This document shows positions 59,540-64,000 of a stretch of DNA of 64,000 bases, one piece after another. Below the pieces are notes generated by a model that was given only the letters and a program-made list of their open reading frames with translations, was not told the DNA's origin and made no database searches. Location: the NCBI GenBank assembly GCA_949294195.1, contig CASFGK010000009.1, forward strand, positions 124,001 through 188,000, written 5' to 3'. The position numbers were made by a program, and so were the translations under genes. Numbering within the stretch: position 1 is the first letter of the stretch; each line of letters begins with the position of its first letter. This DNA comes from an uncultured Bacteroidales bacterium. Its GTDB lineage: Bacteria; Bacteroidota; Bacteroidia; Bacteroidales; UBA932.

Positions 59540-62500
59540 TTAGAATGTAAGGGTTATGCCTCCGGAAATGGTCCGGACAGGCGCATAATAGAACGGATTC
59601 GTAGATCCGGAAATAGACTGTCTAGGATCAAGCCCCTGACGTGCTGACCAATACCACAAGTTGTCGCATGTGACATATATGCGGAAACTGTCTACAAGGA
59701 ACTTGCGAGTAATGTGTTTAGGAAGCGTATATCCGAGAGTGATATTCTGGATGTTAAGATAAGATGCACTGGTAAGGAATCTGTCTGATGTGGCATTTGA
59801 ATATGTATCACCATAAGACATACGCGGGATATCCGTACCGGTGTTCGTCGGAGTCCATGAGTCCCACAGGTCGCGGTGGTATGTAAATCCAGTCGATGTA
59901 CCTGTAGGCGAGCCCATGAAGCGAGCATAACCGCTGTCATATACCAGACCTCCGAGTTGATAAGTGAAGTTCACCGAGAAATCGAGTCCTTTCCATGAGA
60001 GGGATGTTCCGAATCCTCCATAGAGGTCCGGAGTGGCGTCGCCCTGAATCTCGCGTCCGTTGGAGGATGCCTCAGAATAATTCGTTGTAGTGACCCTTTC
60101 AAGCTCCCCGCTTTCAGCATTTGTCGTATAAGTGTACCACATGGATTGTCCTGTCGTCGGGTCGACTCCCGCATAAGTAGGAAGGTAGAACGAGAAGAAT
60201 GATTCGCCTTCGCTGCGGAAATAGTTGCCGTCTAGAAGACCTGTCATCTTTCCGTCAGAAGTGGTGTTTGTCTTGTACTCGTCAGGCAGGAGAAGGAGTT
60301 TGTTGCGGTAATGTGTCATATTGAGATTGACGCTCCATACCAGATCCTTTGTCCTTACGATATCAGCGAACAGCTCAATTTCTACTCCTCGGTTTGCCAT
60401 GTCTCCTATATTGGTATAATAGGAGTTATATCCGGCCTCTACAGGGACAGGCAGAGAGAACAGCATGTCCGAAGTCTTACGGTTGAAGAAGTCGATATTT
60501 CCTGACAATCTGTTCTTCCAGAACCCGAATTCAACACCAACGTTGAAATTAGAGTTTGTTTCCCATGTAATTTCAGGATTTCCTTTCCTCTCGAATACAG
60601 TAGTAATTCCTCCATTTCCATCATTTGAGATAGAATAATAGTCCACATAAAGATAGTCTGCAATACCATCATTTCCTTGTGAACCATAAGAAGCTTTCAC
60701 TTTCAGCATATCAACCCATGGTGCATTGAACCAGCTTTCATCGCTAAGTATCCATGCTGCACCTACAGACCAAAAGTTACCCCATCTGTGATCAGGGTGA
60801 AAACGGGACGACGCATCTCTACGGTAAGATGCCGAGAAGTAGACGCGGCTGTCGTAATCATACTGGCCTCTGAAGAAATATCCTTCATTGTTATATTCAG
60901 CTACGGAAGATCCTGATGAGGAGTTGTCAACAACGGCTCCGCTAAGTTCAAGGTTTTCATATGAGAACATTCCGCTTCTTGTTGCATAGAGCCCGTATGA
61001 TTTCCTGTTATACATCTCGTGCCCGAGAAGAAGGTCCATATGGTGAATCTCACCGAATGTCCTATTGTATGAGAGCAACTGCTGAAAGTTGTATGTGAAT
61101 TCCCTGCTATGCTGTTTTGTAACAACACCACCAGACTCAGCAAATTGGCCGTAATAAGGGTTGAGCATTGTAGTGTGACGGGTCTCATCTACCGTAACGC
61201 TACCATTGACAGTGAGTTTCAAACCTTTGCAGAAAGTAATATCCGCAAATCCGTTTGCAGAAAATGCATTACCTTCGCTAATATATTTATTAAGCTGTAT
61301 ATCCTGAAGGTCATTGCTTTGACCTCCATTAGTTCTAAGGGCGCCACCGTTACGTCCATCTCCGGAGTCATACAAATCCATACCATATTGGTCTTTCATT
61401 ATATTTCCGTTCCCGTCACGTATATAAACAGGGTAGATAGGCGCCATCATATATGCGGTTGCGAATGCATTGCCTCCATCTGCCGCACCTTCAGACCCAG
61501 TGTCATTACCATTGTTCCATACGAAATGCGTATATGCCATGTTCGCTCCGACTTTCAGCCAATTTTTTGCCTGATAATCGCCACGGAGACGTGCTGTCAG
61601 ACGGTTATTTGAAGAACCGGCAATAATACCGTTGTTATCAAGGAAACCGAGTGAAGCATAAAAATTGGATTTGTCTGTCGCGCCTGCAACGTTGATGTTA
61701 TACTCCTGACGGAATGAATTCCTATAGATCTCATCAAGCCAATTGTCTGGATAAAGGAGATATTCCTGTCCGTTGTAAAGGACTTTACGTCCGAGTGTTG
61801 CATTAGGATTCAGGCGGCCGTTGGCTCCTATGAGAGTCTGTCCATCCGGTACAGTATAGACGTTATATCCGACACCGCCCGCATTTGTAGATGTCAACAA
61901 GGCATTTGCCTGCGCGTATGCATCAGCTGTAGTCAGTCCGCTGTTTATGGTGTAATTGTTATACAATGATTTATATGCCATCTCGTAGAACTCGCCTGCA
62001 TTGTCGATCAGGTCATAGGAACGGAGGGCCTTGTTGTTCATACCCCATTTTGCGTCAAATGTGACCTTTGCTTCTCCGGATTTGGCCCTCTTGGTAGTAA
62101 CCATGATCACACCGTTCGCACCGCGGGCTCCGTAAAGGGCATTGGATGCAGCATCCTTTAATACGCTGATGCTTTCAATATCGGCTGTATTGATATTATT
62201 GATATCACCTTCATACGGAACACCGTCAACGACCCACAAAGGGGAGTTTCCTGCATTGACGGAACCGTAACCGCGGACATACATGGTCTGTTCAGATCCC
62301 GGACGCCCTGATGCTGATGCGAACTGAACTCCGGCTACCTTACCTACGAGAGCCTCAGATACATTTGTTACCTGATTCCTGACAAGTTCGTCGCTTTTGA
62401 GGACCTTGGCAGAACCTGTGAAGGCCTCTTTCGTGGTGGTACCGAACGCTACCACGATGGTCTCGTCCAGAAGTTCAGAATCCGGATGAAGAGAGATATT

Positions 62501-62776
62501 GATGGTCTCCTGTCCGGCTACAGGAATCTCCTGAGACTGATAGCCTATAGACGAAAAAATAAGGGAAGCGTCGCTAGCAACAGCTATTGAATACCGCCCG
62601 TCCGCATCAGTGCTGCCTCCGTCCAGAGTCCCTTTGATCTGGATTGTAGCGAATGGGATACCGTCCCCAGTCTCTGAATCCGTAACGACTCCGGTTACTG
62701 TGATATTCTGCGCGAAAGCGGCTGCAGAAGTCATCAGCACAGTCAACACTGTGAAAAAAAGCTTGATTCTTTTCAT
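59540..62776 (-). CDS. SusC/RagA family TonB-linked outer-membrane protein (locus B)
   Basis: The 1078-aa protein is the TonB-dependent pore of locus B: signal peptide (cleavage near AFAQ), N-domain ITVTGVVTDSETGDGIPFAT, plug with SPLWVVDGVPYEGD and DIESISVLKDAASNALYG, and a barrel ending YYAPVRTISGGITLTF. Layout and length follow the locus A SusC. Its start codon is 11 bp from the shared 26-bp block and about 80 bp from the 387-bp repeat, so both pores probably share upstream control. Confidence 0.96.
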   Translation of the reverse strand: MKRIKLFFTVLTVLMTSAAAFAQNITVTGVVTDSETGDGIPFATIQIKGTLDGGSTDADGRYSIAVASDASLIFSSIGYQSQEIPVAGQETINISLHPDSELLDETIVVAFGTTTKEAFTGSAKVLKSDELVRNQVTNVSEALVGKVAGVQFASASGRPGSEQTMYVRGYGSVNAGNSPLWVVDGVPYEGDINNINTADIESISVLKDAASNALYGARGANGVIMVTTKRAKSGEAKVTFDAKWGMNNKALRSYDLIDNAGEFYEMAYKSLYNNYTINSGLTTADAYAQANALLTSTNAGGVGYNVYTVPDGQTLIGANGRLNPNATLGRKVLYNGQEYLLYPDNWLDEIYRNSFRQEYNINVAGATDKSNFYASLGFLDNNGIIAGSSNNRLTARLRGDYQAKNWLKVGANMAYTHFVWNNGNDTGSEGAADGGNAFATAYMMAPIYPVYIRDGNGNIMKDQYGMDLYDSGDGRNGGALRTNGGQSNDLQDIQLNKYISEGNAFSANGFADITFCKGLKLTVNGSVTVDETRHTTMLNPYYGQFAESGGVVTKQHSREFTYNFQQLLSYNRTFGEIHHMDLLLGHEMYNRKSYGLYATRSGMFSYENLELSGAVVDNSSSGSSVAEYNNEGYFFRGQYDYDSRVYFSASYRRDASSRFHPDHRWGNFWSVGAAWILSDESWFNAPWVDMLKVKASYGSQGNDGIADYLYVDYYSISNDGNGGITTVFERKGNPEITWETNSNFNVGVEFGFWKNRLSGNIDFFNRKTSDMLFSLPVPVEAGYNSYYTNIGDMANRGVEIELFADIVRTKDLVWSVNLNMTHYRNKLLLLPDEYKTNTTSDGKMTGLLDGNYFRSEGESFFSFYLPTYAGVDPTTGQSMWYTYTTNAESGELERVTTTNYSEASSNGREIQGDATPDLYGGFGTSLSWKGLDFSVNFTYQLGGLVYDSGYARFMGSPTGTSTGFTYHRDLWDSWTPTNTGTDIPRMSYGDTYSNATSDRFLTSASYLNIQNITLGYTLPKHITRKFLVDSFRIYVTCDNLWYWSARQGLDPRQSISGSTNPFYYAPVRTISGGITLTF

Positions 62777-62787
62777 TGGTTGATACT

Positions 62788-62813
62788 TTAGTTAAACATA
62801 AATATTGATACAC
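62788..62813 (-). promoter_or_regulatory. 26-bp block shared upstream of both susC genes (copy B)
   Basis: Identical to 50652-50677; here it lies 12-37 bp before the susC start. Sequence on either side differs between loci, so the block itself appears to be under selection. Confidence 0.55.
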
Positions 62814-62967
62814 ATAAATTTCCATGGCGGAGCGCCCTTTTCCATGCATTTTTATTCGGGCGTTTTTCAGGGCATGGCCGGCAATCAGGAAGTTTCCGGG
62901 CCGGTGCGCTGGAAGAAAGCGGAAAGCCTTATGAATGGGGCCGGCAGAGAGGCCGCCGTATGAAATT

Positions 62968-62985
62968 CCGGACCCGAGCGTACGG
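62968..62985 (+). repeat. 18-bp inverted repeat, left arm, copy B
   Basis: Same 18 bases as 50879-50896; reverse complement at 63117-63134. Confidence 0.9.
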
Positions 62986-63031
62986 CGGTTTTGTGTAACA
63001 TGATGACTGTTAGCGCAATACAAAAAGAAAC

Positions 63032-63070
63032 TGTGCTTAAGACCATGAAAAAATGGGTCTTAAGCACAGC
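63032..63070 (-). terminator. Hairpin in repeat core, copy B
   Basis: Arms as in copy A (CTGTGCTTAAGACC, 14 bp here), but the loop reads ATGAAAAAATG, the near reverse complement of the copy A loop. The ATPase gene it would terminate is missing here except for its tail. Confidence 0.6.
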
Positions 63071-63116
63071 CGTGTAAATGCAATATGTTGACTATTAATG
63101 CATTGCTCTGATTTGT

Positions 63117-63134
63117 CCGTACGCTCGGGTCCGG
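63117..63134 (-). repeat. 18-bp inverted repeat, right arm, copy B
   Basis: Reverse complement of 62968-62985, no mismatch. All four arms in the window are identical. Confidence 0.9.
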
Positions 63135-63162
63135 TTTCTCAGGCGGAAGGACAGTCCAGCCA

Positions 63163-63244
63163 CTATGCTTCGGAAGCCTTCCACTGCCCGACAGTCCTTG
63201 TGGCCGAGTCGAAGTTCACCCCTACCTTCACCACTTTCCGTCCG
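63163..63244 (-). pseudogene. 3' remnant of the AAA-ATPase/PD-(D/E)XK gene
   Basis: Twenty-six codons plus stop (GRKVVKVGVNFDSATRTVGQ, then WKASEA) match the end of the 51074-52636 gene. Upstream of 63244 the sequence is unrelated, so the remaining 490 or more codons are missing. An ATG at 63249 is in frame by chance and would give 28 residues. Confidence 0.85.
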
Positions 63245-63292
63245 AACATGGTGACCGGTATCTTTACACTAAGGTATACCCTTTCCCTTTTA

Positions 63293-63304
63293 TTGAACGT
63301 TCAA
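63293..63304. other. 12-bp perfect palindrome upstream of the recombinase
   Basis: TTGAACGTTCAA reads the same on both strands and lies 22 bp before the recombinase start codon. It may be an autoregulatory site or a crossover half-site; nothing else supports either reading. Confidence 0.45.
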
Positions 63305-63326
63305 ACCCATTTAAAATACCATTATT

Positions 63327-63971
63327 ATGATTTATGCTTACATCCGCGTCAGCACAGAGATGCAGAACTATGACAGCCAGAAATTTGAAATTCAGAATTA
63401 CTGTGAAGCCAACGGACTGTCTGTAGACCGCTGGGTCAAGGAATCCATTTCCGGAACAGTAAAAGTTGAAAAAAGGACTCTCGGAAAAATAATCCGGAAA
63501 ATGCGCGTAGGCGACAAACTTATCTGTACGGAACTTTCCCGACTGGGAAGGAACATGCTGATGGTCATGTCCATCCTGAATACATGCTCGGCAAAAGGAA
63601 TAAGCATCCATTCAATAAAGGATAACTTTGACCTTACTGACAACATCAACTCGAAAATCATTGCTTTTGCCTTTGCTCTTGCCGCAGAAATTGAAAGGAA
63701 CCTTATTTCACAGAGGACAAAAGAGGCTCTCGCTCTGAAAAAAGCAGCCGGAATCAAGCTCGGCAGACCGCCCGGCAAATCAAAAAAACGTGAAAATGCA
63801 TATAAATCATGGGATGCCATCAATAGGAAAATACAGGAGGGCATTCCTCTGGTAAAAATTGCAAAGCAATATAAGATACATCGCAACACACTACGTACTT
63901 ATTTGAATACAAATAATATATATAGTGAAGCTTCTGATTTTACCAAGAATGGAAATGACACTTCTCAATAA
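63327..63971 (+). CDS. Small serine recombinase (resolvase/invertase family, Mpi-like)
   Basis: The 214-aa protein has the resolvase catalytic domain: active Ser9 in YIRVSTEMQ, the arginine-bearing LSRLGRNMLMVM block near residue 72, AAEIERNLISQRTKEAL near 118-134 (E helix region) and the GRPPGK linker near 147, then a C-terminal helix-turn-helix (IPLVKIAKQYKIHRNTLRTY). Size and order match DNA invertases such as B. fragilis Mpi, which flips capsule promoters, and also resolvases of transposons. No transposase or mobile element ends are seen in the last 30 bp of the window. It lies 83 bp from repeat copy B. Confidence 0.92.
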   Translation: MIYAYIRVSTEMQNYDSQKFEIQNYCEANGLSVDRWVKESISGTVKVEKRTLGKIIRKMRVGDKLICTELSRLGRNMLMVMSILNTCSAKGISIHSIKDNFDLTDNINSKIIAFAFALAAEIERNLISQRTKEALALKKAAGIKLGRPPGKSKKRENAYKSWDAINRKIQEGIPLVKIAKQYKIHRNTLRTYLNTNNIYSEASDFTKNGNDTSQ

Positions 63972-64000
63972 AATGACTTTAAAATTGTAAGGTTGAAAAT

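Larger units (their letters stand above)
62858..63244. repeat. 387-bp direct repeat, copy B
   Basis: Gap-free match to 50769-51155, same orientation, offset 12,089 bp. The match stops abruptly at 63244, inside what was the ATPase coding sequence. Confidence 0.93.
62777..63326. other. Non-coding region upstream of locus B susC
   Basis: This 550-bp stretch holds the 26-bp shared block, repeat copy B with its inverted repeats and hairpin, the 82-bp ATPase remnant, and 82 bp upstream of the recombinase with a 12-bp palindrome. A 60-codon minus-strand frame at 62885-63067 is not called. Confidence 0.6.

Noticed and set aside
50769..63244. Insertion sequence or composite transposon made of the 387-bp repeats
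   Set aside because: The repeats encode no transposase and the outer ends show no target-site duplication that I can see; homologous duplication explains them better.
63098..63373. 91-codon plus-strand frame overlapping the recombinase start
   Set aside because: It runs through the inverted-repeat arm and the ATPase remnant and overlaps the recombinase in another frame; no protein features.
1..64000. CRISPR array
   Set aside because: I saw no run of short, evenly spaced direct repeats and no cas genes.

Overview
This window comes from a member of the Bacteroidota, most likely order Bacteroidales and probably host-associated. The evidence is two SusC/SusD pairs, a type IX secretion (T9SS) sorting domain next to a PorV-like protein, a long-tailed ribosomal protein S16, tandem GH20 hexosaminidases, Bacteroidota-only families (DUF3109, DUF4491, DUF4465), and promoters of the TTG(N19-20)TAnnTTTG type. 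Genus cannot be set from the sequence alone.

Layout. Positions 1-4250 hold a partial class A penicillin-binding protein, D-Ala-D-Ala ligase and the release-factor methyltransferase PrmC. Positions 4352-16100 hold a lipoprotein, an RlhA-type U32 protein, a TPR protein, an M16-like protein without its zinc motif, small DUF proteins, a CPA2 antiporter with a Usp-like tail and a MATE pump. Positions 16162-22379 hold RNase R, phosphoglycerate mutase, tRNA-Leu(GAG), a DUF2147 protein, rpsP and rimM. Positions 22439-30366 hold a DUF4465 lipoprotein and a seven-gene minus-strand lysine/diaminopimelate operon read from one clear promoter: M20 hydrolase, lysC, dapB, dapA, dapD, aminotransferase, dapF. 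Positions 30539-33279 hold a His-rich protein and a TonB receptor, probably for metal uptake. Two GH20 enzymes follow (33327-37836), then a hemerythrin/LuxR pair with a large dyad upstream, DUF4491 and an NhaC antiporter.

The most unusual part is 41236-63971. Two loci have the same gene order on the minus strand: SusC, SusD, a surface lipoprotein with a beta-sandwich-like N-terminus, an intrinsic terminator, and a subtilisin-like S8 protease. Locus A adds a PorV-like protein and its protease ends in a T9SS sorting domain. Locus B adds a small lipoprotein. By analogy with RagAB, I infer that the proteases cut protein at the cell surface and SusCD imports the peptides. Each susC is preceded by one copy of a 387-bp direct repeat (50769-51155 and 62858-63244). 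Each repeat holds an 18-bp inverted repeat around a 131-bp core, inside which is a 13-bp-arm hairpin whose 11-nt loop is reversed between copies. The left copy overlaps the end of an intact AAA-ATPase/PD-(D/E)XK gene; the right copy keeps only the last 26 codons of that gene and lies next to a small serine recombinase. This looks like a duplicated and possibly rearranging peptide-uptake module. Inversion is not proven: I find no canonical promoter inside the 131-bp core.
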